Of a stretch of 49,916 nucleotides of DNA, positions 17,105 through 25,322 are shown in pieces; position 1 is the stretch's first letter, and every line of letters begins with the position of its first letter. The translations under genes were made by a program, and so were the position numbers. The notes beneath the pieces were generated by a model. That model was given only the letters and a program-made list of their open reading frames with translations, was not told the origin of the DNA and did not search any database. This DNA is from Gammaproteobacteria bacterium (lineage in GTDB: Bacteria; Pseudomonadota; Gammaproteobacteria; SZUA-140): contig JADLET010000134.1 in the NCBI GenBank assembly GCA_020845975.1, forward strand, positions 1 through 49,916, given 5' to 3'.

Positions 17105-18207
17105 GACCGATTCCCTTCCTGGCAACACTCCCGATGATCCCGCTGCTGCTGACGGGCTGCACGGCGGATCACGACACCGCGACGCTGCCGGCTGCTGCAA
17201 CGATCCAGGCCGAGACGCTTGTCGTCACGCCGGAACAGATCGGCGAGACCTACACCACCACCGGCACCCTGGTCGCCGACGACCGTGTCGAGATCGCCTC
17301 GCGCCTGATGGGCTACATCCGCGACATCAAGGTGCGCGAGGGCAGCCAGGTCAAACAGGGGCAGTTGCTGCTCACCATCGACCCGACCGAGATCGAGGCG
17401 CAGCGCGCGGAGGCCGAGGCGCGCGTATCCCAGGCGCGGGCACGCAGCGTGGAGGCGCGCGCCGACTTCGAGCGCTACAAAACCCTGTTCGAACAGAAGC
17501 TGGTGGCGGCCAACACCTATACCAAGGCCGAACTGGAGAACCAGGTGGCGGAGGAAGAACTGCGCGCCGCGCTTGCAACGCTCGATCGCGTCAAGGTTCA
17601 GATCCAGTACGCCGAGATCCGTTCCCCGGTCAGCGGCGTGGTAGTGGAGAAGCTGCGCCGCACCGGCGACCTCGCCAATCCGGGCGCCGTGATACTGACC
17701 GTGGAGAACCCCAGCAACATCGTGCTCGATACCTATATACGCGAGGATCAGTTGCGCCATGTGCAGCCGGGTGATGAACTCGCGGTCTCGGTCGATGCGG
17801 TTGGTCTGCGCACCACCGGCGTGGTGACACAGGTGGTGCCTTCGGGCGATGCGGCCACCCACAGCTACCTGGTCAAAGCCAGCCTGCACGAGCTGAATGG
17901 CGCCCGCAGCGGCATGTTCGCGCGCAGCGAATTCACCACCGGGACCAAATGGACCGTGCTGGTGCCGGATGCGGCGCTGGTAAACCGCGCCGACCTGCCC
18001 GGTGTTTACATCGTCGACCGCGAAGGGATCGCGCGCTTCCGCATGGTTCGCGTCGGGCGCCACATCGACGGCCGCACGGAGATCATCTCCGGACTTGCCG
18101 GCGGGGAACGCATCGTGATCGCCTCCGATGCCCCGGTTCGAACCGGAGACCGCGTGGCGGATAAGCCCGCCCCCGCCGCGGAAAGCCGGGACCTTGCGCC
18201 GCAATGA
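17101..18207 (+). CDS. RND efflux periplasmic adaptor (membrane fusion) lipoprotein
   Basis: 368 aa from GTG 17101, which follows AAGGAGG and overlaps the repressor stop (GTGA). The signal peptide ends in the lipobox LLLTGC, so the mature protein is a lipoprotein. The barrel-sandwich half-motifs are VEIASRLMGYIRDIKVREGSQVKQGQLLLTID and IRSPVSGVVVEKLRRTGDLANPGAVILTVENP. They flank an alpha-helical hairpin at about residues 100-160. The beta-barrel and membrane-proximal parts follow (ARSGMFARSEF, RVGRHIDGRTEIISGLAGGERIV). Partner of the RND permease that follows; start and stop overlaps imply coupled translation. No outer-membrane factor gene is present in the operon. Confidence 0.92.
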   Translation: MRPIPFLATLPMIPLLLTGCTADHDTATLPAAATIQAETLVVTPEQIGETYTTTGTLVADDRVEIASRLMGYIRDIKVREGSQVKQGQLLLTIDPTEIEAQRAEAEARVSQARARSVEARADFERYKTLFEQKLVAANTYTKAELENQVAEEELRAALATLDRVKVQIQYAEIRSPVSGVVVEKLRRTGDLANPGAVILTVENPSNIVLDTYIREDQLRHVQPGDELAVSVDAVGLRTTGVVTQVVPSGDAATHSYLVKASLHELNGARSGMFARSEFTTGTKWTVLVPDAALVNRADLPGVYIVDREGIARFRMVRVGRHIDGRTEIISGLAGGERIVIASDAPVRTGDRVADKPAPAAESRDLAPQ

Positions 18208-21200
18208 GCGCCGGCCTCAACATTGCAGGCCGGCTCGGCCGGGCGGCGATGGGCTCGACCCTCACGCCCATTGCCGGTGTACTGATCTTCCTCGTTGGCC
18301 TGGTCGCGCTGCTGATCACGCCGCGCGAGGAAAACCCGCAGATCGACGTGCCGACCGCGAACGTGTTTGTCACGATGGAGGGCGCGAGCCCCGAGGAATC
18401 GCTCAATCTGGTGGTCAAGCCACTGGAAGCGGTGATGCGCGAGATGGCCGGGATCGACCATATCTATGGCATGGCGACGGACTCGCTCGGCATGGTGACG
18501 GTGCAGTTCGAGGTCGGCGCCGACAAGGAGACGAGCCTGGTGCGTCTGTATGACCGCCTGATGCACAATCTCGACCGCATTCCGCCCGGCGCCGGTCAGC
18601 CCCTGGTCAAGCCGGTCGACGTCGACGATGTGCCGATCCTGACCATCACCTTTTCCAGCGACCATCACAACGATCTCGACCTGAAGCAGATCGCGGACCG
18701 CGTCAAGGAGATCCTGACACCGCTGCCGGGCATATCGGTCGCGGAAGTGATCGGGGGGCGCAATCGCGAGATCAGTGTCCATCTCGATCCGGAGCGCCTG
18801 GCCGCGCACGGCATCGCGCTCGACGCGCTGCACGCCGCGCTGCGCTCCGCCAACTACGAGATCCCGGTCGGACAGGCGGTGGACGACAACCGGGTCAAGC
18901 TGATCCGGCTGTCCGCCGCGTTGCGCAACGCGCGTGACGTGGGTGGCATCGTCGTCGGTCTGCATGACCGCCGGCCGGTCTATCTGCGCGACGTCGCCGA
19001 CATTGGGGATGGACCCGGCGACATCGAGCAGGTGCACCGCATCGGATTCGGTCCCGCCGCCGCCCGTTCACCCGTCACGGCGGGCGAACCCGAGCGCGTC
19101 GCGGTGACACTCGCGCTGGCGAAGAAGCGTGGCACCAACGCGGTCACCGTGGCCGCGCGCGCGCTGGCCGAGCTCGAAACACTCAAGGGTGATTTCATCC
19201 CTGACGATATCGACGTGACCGTGACGCGCGACTCCGGCGAACGCGCCGATGCGGCGGTCAATATTCTGGTCGAGCATCTCGGCATCGCGATCGCCACCGT
19301 GGTGCTCATCCTGCTGCTGTTCCTCGGCTGGCGCGAGGCCGCCATTGTCACCCTCAATATTCCGCTCATCCTGTTCGTGGTGCTGGCGGTCGGCCTGATC
19401 GCCGGACAGACCATCAACCGCATCACCCTGTTCGCGCTGATACTCGCACTGGGACTGCTGGTGGACGACGCCATCGTGGTGGTCGAGAACATCCACCGGC
19501 ATCTGCGCGGCGGCGCGAAGTCGCTGGCGGACAAGGCCGCGATCATCATCCGCGCCACCAACGAAACCGGGCGTCCGACCATCGTCGCGACCTTCGCCGT
19601 CATCCTGGCCTTCATACCGATGGCCTTTGTCACCGGCATGATGGGTCCGTACATGGGACCGATCCCCTTCAACACGCCGGTCGCGATGCTGGCCTCGCTG
19701 ATCATCGCCTACATGTTCACGCCATGGATCGCGCAGCGCTGGCTCAAGGCTGGTGCCGTCGTCGGCGGCGCGCACGGGGATGACGCGCATGACAAGGATC
19801 CCCTGCACCGCCTCTACACCCGCCTCGCGACACCCCTGATCGAGCGCCGGAAGACGCGCATCGCATTCTGGTCCGTCATCGCGCTGCTGTTCGTCGCCGC
19901 CGCCTGGCAGCCGGCATGGCAGTTCTTCCGACCGTCAGGCATCGGCGGCCCGCCCACGCCCGGCACGGTCGAACTCAAGATGCTGCCCAAGGGCAACAAG
20001 AACACCTTCAATATCACCGTGGACATGCCCGAAGGGACGCCGCTGGAGGTCACGGACGCCGTTACCCGGGACATCGGCGCCGTGCTGCGCGCACACCCGA
20101 TGGTGACGGACTATGAGACCTACGTCGGACGCGCCGGTCCGGTCGATTTCAACGGCATGCTGCGCGGCGCGAGCGTCAAGCAGGGCACACACCTGGGCGA
20201 AATCCGCGTCAATCTGATCGACTCGCTCGAGCGTTCCGAAAAATCCGAACATATCGTGCTCGACCTGCGCGAAAAGCTCGCCCCGGTGTACACTGCCTGG
20301 CCGGCCGCCAACATCAAGCTGGTCGAGGATCCGCCGGGGCCGCCGGTGCGCGCCACGCTGCTCGGTGAGATCTACGGACCGGACTACGACACCGCGCGCC
20401 GCATCGCCGCGCGGGTGCGCGCGGACTTCGCCGCCACCTGGGACGTGACCGACATCGACGATTCGGTCGGCGAGGACCAGGTTGAATACCGTGTCACCGT
20501 GGACAAGGAGAAGGCCGCGGCGGCGGGCGTCAACACCGAGGCGATCGCCGCGCTGATGCGCGACTTCGTCGCCGGCTTCGACATCGGCACCATCCACGCC
20601 GCGAGCGAGCGCAACCCGGTCTCGATTCATATCCGCATGCCGGAGCGCTTCCGCATCGCACCGCGCGACCTCGACCGCCTGTTCGTCGCGAGCAGCGCGG
20701 GCGGCCAGGTCCCGGTGGCCGCCTTCACCAGCATAGAAGAAGTCGTCGCCGACAAGACGATCCAGACCAAGGACGGTTTCCCGGTCGTCTACGTCAGCGC
20801 AGAACCGGCCACCGGTTCGCAGGTCTACCCGCTGCTGGATATCGACGGCCGTCTCCATGGATCGGAACCCCTGCCGGGCGTCCGGCTCACGACCGGCGGA
20901 CTCGGCTTCACGCGCCCGCTGCCCGAGGCGACCTTCGATTACCGCATGATGTGGGACGGTGAGATGCGCCTGACGCTGGATGTCTTCCGCGACCTCGGCG
21001 CCGCCTTCATTGTCGCACTCGTGCTGATCTATCTGCTGCTCGCCGGCTATTACGGCAATTTCATCCTGCCGTTGATCGTGATGGGCGCGATCCCGCTCAC
21101 CATGATCGGCATCTTCCCGGGGCACCTGATCATGGGCCAGCCGTTCACCGCGACCTCGATGATCGGCATGATCGCGCTGGCTGGCATCGTGGTACGCAAC

Positions 21201-21503
21201 TCCCTGCTGCTGATCGACTTCATCCTGGACAATCGCGCGCTCGGCCGTGAGCTGAAGGAGGCTGTGATCGAGGCGGGCGCGGTGCGAGCGCGGCCGATCC
21301 TGCTGACCGCGCTCGCCGTCATCGCCGGCACGGCGATCATGATGAGCGACCCGGTGTTCGGCGGACTCGGCGTCGCGATGGCCTTCGGCACGCTGGCCTC
21401 GACCCTGCTGACCCTGTTCGTGATTCCGATGGTCTATTACCTGTGGCAACGTAACAAACCTCAGACGGAACATCAGACCGCCGGCTCGTCTCCCGGCGAC
21501 TGA
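18204..21503 (+). CDS. RND-family efflux permease (AcrB/MexF-like fold)
   Basis: 1099-aa inner-membrane pump. TM1 is around residues 17-36 (LTPIAGVLIFLVGLVALLIT), with the usual large periplasmic loops. The TM4 proton-relay aspartates are Asp421-Asp422 in LGLLVDDAIVVVENIHRHL. TM10-12 include IALAGIVVRNSLLLIDFILD and ILLTALAVIAGTAIMMSDPVFGGLGVAMAFG. The PREENPQIDVP segment after TM1 is typical of a sub-group common in environmental proteobacteria. I cannot assign a substrate: it lacks the clear methionine-rich metal clusters of CusA, and the sulfur-type repressor suggests reactive-sulfur-related stress. Overlaps the adaptor by 4 bp. Confidence 0.92.
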   Translation: MSAGLNIAGRLGRAAMGSTLTPIAGVLIFLVGLVALLITPREENPQIDVPTANVFVTMEGASPEESLNLVVKPLEAVMREMAGIDHIYGMATDSLGMVTVQFEVGADKETSLVRLYDRLMHNLDRIPPGAGQPLVKPVDVDDVPILTITFSSDHHNDLDLKQIADRVKEILTPLPGISVAEVIGGRNREISVHLDPERLAAHGIALDALHAALRSANYEIPVGQAVDDNRVKLIRLSAALRNARDVGGIVVGLHDRRPVYLRDVADIGDGPGDIEQVHRIGFGPAAARSPVTAGEPERVAVTLALAKKRGTNAVTVAARALAELETLKGDFIPDDIDVTVTRDSGERADAAVNILVEHLGIAIATVVLILLLFLGWREAAIVTLNIPLILFVVLAVGLIAGQTINRITLFALILALGLLVDDAIVVVENIHRHLRGGAKSLADKAAIIIRATNETGRPTIVATFAVILAFIPMAFVTGMMGPYMGPIPFNTPVAMLASLIIAYMFTPWIAQRWLKAGAVVGGAHGDDAHDKDPLHRLYTRLATPLIERRKTRIAFWSVIALLFVAAAWQPAWQFFRPSGIGGPPTPGTVELKMLPKGNKNTFNITVDMPEGTPLEVTDAVTRDIGAVLRAHPMVTDYETYVGRAGPVDFNGMLRGASVKQGTHLGEIRVNLIDSLERSEKSEHIVLDLREKLAPVYTAWPAANIKLVEDPPGPPVRATLLGEIYGPDYDTARRIAARVRADFAATWDVTDIDDSVGEDQVEYRVTVDKEKAAAAGVNTEAIAALMRDFVAGFDIGTIHAASERNPVSIHIRMPERFRIAPRDLDRLFVASSAGGQVPVAAFTSIEEVVADKTIQTKDGFPVVYVSAEPATGSQVYPLLDIDGRLHGSEPLPGVRLTTGGLGFTRPLPEATFDYRMMWDGEMRLTLDVFRDLGAAFIVALVLIYLLLAGYYGNFILPLIVMGAIPLTMIGIFPGHLIMGQPFTATSMIGMIALAGIVVRNSLLLIDFILDNRALGRELKEAVIEAGAVRARPILLTALAVIAGTAIMMSDPVFGGLGVAMAFGTLASTLLTLFVIPMVYYLWQRNKPQTEHQTAGSSPGD

Positions 21504-21508
21504 CCGAT

Positions 21509-21544
21509 CGGGTGTGGACATCCTCCACCCCCGAAACACACCCG
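21509..21544 (+). other. Intercistronic hairpin between RND permease and DUF2892 gene
   Basis: CGGGTGTG (21509-21516) and CACACCCG (21537-21544) are perfectly complementary over 8 bp with a 20-base loop. No T-run follows, so it may stabilise or partly separate the messages rather than end them. Confidence 0.55.
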
Positions 21545-21568
21545 AGCATTATCGAAGGAGGATCCACC

Positions 21569-21811
21569 ATGAATACCGAAAGACTCATCCGCATCATCGC
21601 CGGCAGCTTCATCCTGATCTCGCTGCTGCTCGCCCATGTCTACAACGGCGCCAGCCTCACCGCCGGAGCCACCTGGCTGTGGTTCACCGCCTTCGTCGGC
21701 GCCAACCTGCTGCAGTCCGGCATAACGCGCTGGTGTCTGATGGAGAAGATCCTGCTGGCGCTCGGCGTCAAATCCGGTTGTGTGGCGGTACAGACGGGCC
21801 GGGGGAAATAA
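21569..21811 (+). CDS. DUF2892 (YgaP-type transmembrane domain) protein
   Basis: 80 aa, starting MNTERLIRIIAGSFILISLL with two hydrophobic helices (residues 8-25 and 33-50) and the DUF2892 features WLWFTAFVGANLLQSGIT, W, C, L-M-EKIL-ALG. This is the membrane part found in YgaP, the partner of the YgaV regulator, and in BigR operons, where it is fused to or next to sulfur-transfer domains. A strong GAAGGAGGA Shine-Dalgarno lies 7 bases upstream; the frame is open further upstream but without one. It supports a sulfur-related role for the operon. Two cysteines remain in the C-terminal part (RWCLMEK, SGCVAV). Confidence 0.85.
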   Translation: MNTERLIRIIAGSFILISLLLAHVYNGASLTAGATWLWFTAFVGANLLQSGITRWCLMEKILLALGVKSGCVAVQTGRGK

Positions 21812-21845
21812 CCCCTCGCGCCCCGACCGCGCTACAATTCGCCGC

Positions 21846-22403
21846 ATGCGCACCTATGTCCCATACATGCCGGCGGCGCGGCGCCTGATCCTTGCCCTGG
21901 GTGTCCTGCTCGCTGCCGCCCCTGTCTGCGGCCAGGAACTCGTGACCCTGGTACAAACCTGCGACGCGGGCCGACCCTCCGTGACCAGCCGTTTCGAAAA
22001 CGATACGGCGGGTACGACGGTCGTCGATCGCAAGACCGGTCTGCGCTGGATGCGCTGCGCCCTGGGGCAGCGATGGGACGGCGCCGCCTGCGCGGGTGTC
22101 CCGTTTACGTCGACATGGGCCGAGGGATTCGACCACGCGACCGACCTCAACCGCCGCGGCGGCCACGCCGGACACGCGGACTGGCGCGTCCCGACGCTGG
22201 ACGAACTGGCTTCGCTGGTGGAACCGCACTGCTACGATCCGGCGATCGACCTCGCGTCCTTTCCTTCCAGCCCGATCACCGGTTTCTGGACTGTCACGCC
22301 GCACGTGAGCGGGAATCACGCCATGCTGGTCCATTTCAAATACGGCGGGATCTATATGGGCAACAAGAACCAGGTCTGGGCGCTGCGCCTGGTACGCGAC
22401 TGA
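21846..22403 (+). CDS. DUF1566 (Lcl C-terminal) secreted protein
   Basis: 185 aa. A signal peptide (MPAARRLILALGVLLAAAPV, then CGQE) starts near residue 8. The mature part has the DUF1566 pattern: TVVDRKTGLRWMRCALGQ, FDHATDLNRRGGHAGHADWRVPTLDELASLV, FWTVTPH and VWALRLVRD. The family occurs in secreted or lipoprotein contexts with a C-type-lectin-like fold; its function is unclear. TACAAT at 21833-21838 sits 7 bases before the ATG with no Shine-Dalgarno, so the message may be leaderless. It starts 34 bases after the DUF2892 stop. Confidence 0.82.
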   Translation: MRTYVPYMPAARRLILALGVLLAAAPVCGQELVTLVQTCDAGRPSVTSRFENDTAGTTVVDRKTGLRWMRCALGQRWDGAACAGVPFTSTWAEGFDHATDLNRRGGHAGHADWRVPTLDELASLVEPHCYDPAIDLASFPSSPITGFWTVTPHVSGNHAMLVHFKYGGIYMGNKNQVWALRLVRD

Positions 22404-22428
22404 ACCTGATCCCTACGGCGCGCGCACC

Positions 22429-23586
22429 ATGACCCGGCTCAAATCGCTGTTCCTGCTCGATCCCGATGTCGTATTCCTGAATCACGGATCCTACGGCGCC
22501 ACGCCGCGACCGGTGTTCGAGGCATGCCAGGAATGGCGTCTACGTCTCGAACGCGAACCGGTGCAATTCATCAACAACGAGCTGCCCGGGTTGTTGCGCG
22601 ATGCGCGTGGCGTACTGGGGGAATACCTCAACGCCGACCCCGATGATCTCGTCTACATCCCGAACGCCACCTTCGGCATGAACGTGATCGCACGCGCGCT
22701 GCCACTCGCTCCGGGAGACGAGGTGTTGACCACTGATCATGAATACGGCGCGATCGACAATGCGTGGTTATATGCCTGCCATAAAAGCGGAGCACGCTAC
22801 GTGCGCCAGCCGGTACCGTTCCCGGCGGCTTCCGACACGGCAATCGTCGATGAGATCTGGCGCGGCGTCACGCCGCGCACCCGGGTCCTCATGCTCAGTC
22901 ATATCACCTCCTCCACCGCGCTGCGCCTGCCGGTCGAAACCTTGTGCGCCCGCGCCCGCGCGGCCGGCATCCTGACCGCGATCGACGGCGCGCACGCGCC
23001 GGGTCAGATCCCGCTCGACCTGCGCGCGCTCGGCGCCGACTTCTACACAGGCAACTGCCACAAATGGCTGTGCAGCCCGAAGGGAGCGGCCTTTCTGTAC
23101 ACACGGTGCGAATTACAGCCACTGATCGAACCGCCGGTAATCGGCTGGGGTTATGGCAACAACCGCAAACTGGCTCAGAATCCTGATTATGTCGACGCAC
23201 TGCAGTGGCTGGGCACCAATGACCTGGCCGCTTATCTCGCGGTCCCGTCGGCCATCGCCTTCCAGCGCGAACACGACTGGCCGCGGGTCCGCGCGCAGTG
23301 CCATGCGCTGCTGGACGAATCCCTGCGCCGCGTGTCGGCGCTGACCGGATTACCTCCACTCTATCACTCGGATACGCAGTATGCGCAGATGGCCGTCAAC
23401 GCCCTGCCTCGCATCCACGACCTCGCGGCGTTCAACCGCCGGCTGTTCGACCATTACCGGATCGAAATCCCCTGCATTGAATGGAACGGCCACCAGTTCC
23501 TGCGCATTGCACTGCAGGGTTACAACTCGCGCGCGGACATCGACGTCCTGCTGGCGGCGCTGGCGCGCGAGCTCGCCGCCTCCTGA
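22429..23586 (+). CDS. Class V aminotransferase, isopenicillin-N-epimerase-like
   Basis: 385-aa PLP enzyme. It begins with FLNHGSYGATPRPVFEACQEWRLRLEREP, typical of the isopenicillin-N epimerase-like sub-family. SHITSSTALRLPVE and IDGAHAPGQIPLDL (Asp186, PLP ring) follow, and the Schiff-base lysine is Lys212 in TGNCHKWLCSPKG. It differs from IscS/SufS cysteine desulfurases in lacking their catalytic Cys loop. The substrate cannot be deduced. It begins 25 bases after the DUF1566 stop and could be cotranscribed. Confidence 0.88.
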   Translation: MTRLKSLFLLDPDVVFLNHGSYGATPRPVFEACQEWRLRLEREPVQFINNELPGLLRDARGVLGEYLNADPDDLVYIPNATFGMNVIARALPLAPGDEVLTTDHEYGAIDNAWLYACHKSGARYVRQPVPFPAASDTAIVDEIWRGVTPRTRVLMLSHITSSTALRLPVETLCARARAAGILTAIDGAHAPGQIPLDLRALGADFYTGNCHKWLCSPKGAAFLYTRCELQPLIEPPVIGWGYGNNRKLAQNPDYVDALQWLGTNDLAAYLAVPSAIAFQREHDWPRVRAQCHALLDESLRRVSALTGLPPLYHSDTQYAQMAVNALPRIHDLAAFNRRLFDHYRIEIPCIEWNGHQFLRIALQGYNSRADIDVLLAALARELAAS

Positions 23587-23620
23587 CCGCCGTAGCGGAG
23601 CCGCGCGCCGCGCCCCCCGG

Positions 23621-23653
23621 CTTAAGATCATTTTAAGTACGGTCAGACATAAT
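23621..23653 (+). promoter_or_regulatory. PmrA/QseB-type box and -10 of the cytochrome operon
   Basis: CTTAAG (23621-23626), five bases, then TTTAAG (23632-23637): an exact match to the direct-repeat box YTTAAG-N5-YTTAAG bound by PmrA and QseB response regulators. Ten bases later is CATAAT (23648-23653). This spacing is the one used by OmpR/PhoB-family activators that replace the -35 element. GGAGG follows at 23656, but the next good start is the ATG at 23730. Confidence 0.7.
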
Positions 23654-23729
23654 CCGGAGGAAATCATCCACGCGATGCCGTACCACCTGCCCGATCCGGC
23701 ACCACCCACTGGAGATCGCCTCCGCCATC

Positions 23730-24881
23730 ATGAGCCGCATCCTGATATGGGACATCCCGACCCGGATCTTCCACTGGTCGCTGGCACTCGCCTTCGCCGC
23801 GGCTTGGCTAAGCAGTCTCGACAATCGCTTCCTGTATGCCCACACCTATGCCGGCTACGCCTTCCTCGGCCTGCTGTTGTTCCGTCTGTGGTGGGGCGTG
23901 GTCGGCTCACGCTACGCGCGCTTTCGCGCCTTCGCCTACGACTGGCCGTCGGTGCGCGCCTATCTGGCCGCGCTCGCCACCGGTCGCGCCACCCGTTACC
24001 TCGGCCATAATCCCGCCGGCAGCTGGAGCATACTGTTTCTCCTGGCGCTCGGACTGATGGTATCGACGGCGGGCGTGCTTGTGCTCGGCGGTGAAGAGGG
24101 ACATGGACCGCTGGCTGGCTACATCCCGTTCCAGGCCGGCGATTATGCCCACGTCGTGCATGAGGCAGGTGCGTGGCTGATGCTGGCCGTCGTCACGCTC
24201 CACATCGGCGGGGTCGTCATCGAAAGCACCCTGCACGGTGAGAACCTCGTGCGGACAATGATCACCGGCTACAAGAAGAACCCCGGCGGTCCTGGCGCAG
24301 GCGTTCGTGCCGCCGGGACGACAGGCGCGATACTGCTCGCCACCCTGATCACCGCGGGACTGATCTATCTGAAAGGCTACCTGATGGAGACGCCGGAACA
24401 GCCATATGTGCCGTACTCCGGCCCCATGCTCCCTGACAATGCGACCTGGCGCAGCGAGTGCGGCGACTGCCATCTCGCGTTCCATCCCAGCCTGCTGCCG
24501 GTGCGTTCCTGGCGCCGCATGATGCTGACACTGTCGGACCATTTCGGCGAGGACGTGGCGCTCGATGCTGGGACCGCGGCCGAGATCGAGGCCTTCCTGA
24601 CCGCCAATGCCGCGGAGGCGCTGGCGAGCGAACCCGCGCACAGGATTCTTGCCTCGATCGCAGCCGATCAGATCCCTTTGCGCGTTACGGACACCGTCTA
24701 CTGGAAACGCAAGCATTCCGGTATTGATGACAAGTACTGGACCGCGCAGAAGGTCGGCCATCGCTCCAATTGCAAGGGCTGCCACCTGGACGCGGACGCC
24801 GGCACATTCGAAGACGCCGGGATGAGGCTGCCTGTCTCCGCCGCGGCCGACGCGAGCCGCGCAACGAGCAGCAATCCATGA
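23730..24881 (+). CDS. Cytochrome b561-like protein fused to a diheme cytochrome c domain
   Basis: 383 aa. Residues 1-225 form a four- to five-helix b-type cytochrome (Ni/Fe-hydrogenase b561 type): WDIPTRIFHW (His15), His38, HEAGAWLMLAVVTLH (His144, His158), then TM5 (AILLATLITAGLIYL). Residues 240-383 are periplasmic and match the DHC family, with heme-binding CGDCH (about 245) and CKGCH (348-352) and the DHC segments LPVRSWRRMMLTLSDHFGED and IPLRVTDTVYWKRKH. It probably passes quinol electrons through hemes b to its own hemes c and on to SHP or DHC. First gene of the operon; SHP starts 7 bases after its stop. Confidence 0.9.
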   Translation: MSRILIWDIPTRIFHWSLALAFAAAWLSSLDNRFLYAHTYAGYAFLGLLLFRLWWGVVGSRYARFRAFAYDWPSVRAYLAALATGRATRYLGHNPAGSWSILFLLALGLMVSTAGVLVLGGEEGHGPLAGYIPFQAGDYAHVVHEAGAWLMLAVVTLHIGGVVIESTLHGENLVRTMITGYKKNPGGPGAGVRAAGTTGAILLATLITAGLIYLKGYLMETPEQPYVPYSGPMLPDNATWRSECGDCHLAFHPSLLPVRSWRRMMLTLSDHFGEDVALDAGTAAEIEAFLTANAAEALASEPAHRILASIAADQIPLRVTDTVYWKRKHSGIDDKYWTAQKVGHRSNCKGCHLDADAGTFEDAGMRLPVSAAADASRATSSNP

Positions 24882-24888
24882 GGACGCC

Positions 24889-25296
24889 ATGAAAATTCCA
24901 TATCGTCTGAGTTTCGCCCTGCTGGGCTCGCTGATCTTCACCACCTGCAACGCAGCCACTCTCGATGACGTCCTGGATTCCTATCAGGCCGCGGGAGCGA
25001 CCACGTTCAGCGCCGCGCGTGGCGAAACTCTGTGGACAACTGACCACCCCGACCCGGAGTCGCCCGGCAAGGTGCGCAACTGTTCCACCTGCCATGGCAA
25101 GGATCTGTCGCAGCCCGGCCGGCACGTCAACACCGGCAAGGAGATCGAGGCCATGGCGCCGTCAGTTAACGACAAACGCTACACCAATGCCAAGACCATC
25201 GAAAAGTGGTTCACGCGTAACTGCAAATGGGTACTCGGACGGGAATGCATGCCGCAGGAAAAGGGCGACGTCCTGAGTTATCTGCGTACGAAATGA
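24889..25296 (+). CDS. SHP-type monoheme cytochrome c (DUF1924)
   Basis: 135 aa with a signal peptide (MKIPYRLSFALLGSLIFTTC, cleavage near NA-AT). The single heme site is CSTCH (Cys65-Cys68-His69). It follows the Sphaeroides heme protein pattern: a late KWFTRNCKWVLGREC, where Asn111 corresponds to the unusual Asn axial ligand that leaves on reduction. Cys112 and Cys120 could form a disulfide. SHP proteins bind O2, NO and small ligands when reduced. Placed between two DHC-type genes, the known partner. GAGGACGCC lies upstream of the ATG. Confidence 0.9.
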   Translation: MKIPYRLSFALLGSLIFTTCNAATLDDVLDSYQAAGATTFSAARGETLWTTDHPDPESPGKVRNCSTCHGKDLSQPGRHVNTGKEIEAMAPSVNDKRYTNAKTIEKWFTRNCKWVLGRECMPQEKGDVLSYLRTK

Positions 25297-25322
25297 TCCG
25301 ATCCCAACAGGAGAATACACTC

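Noticed and set aside
18204-21503. CusA-type copper/silver exporter
   Set aside because: I do not see the methionine-rich metal relay expected of CusA, there is no cusC/cusF, and the repressor is of the persulfide type rather than a metal sensor.
19935-21539. 534-codon open frame opposite the RND permease
   Set aside because: His/Arg/Asp-rich translation without domains; the permease frame is clearly the coding one.
22429-23586. Cysteine desulfurase linked to the sulfur-type operon
   Set aside because: The protein matches isopenicillin-N-epimerase-like enzymes at its N terminus and lacks the catalytic cysteine loop of IscS/SufS.
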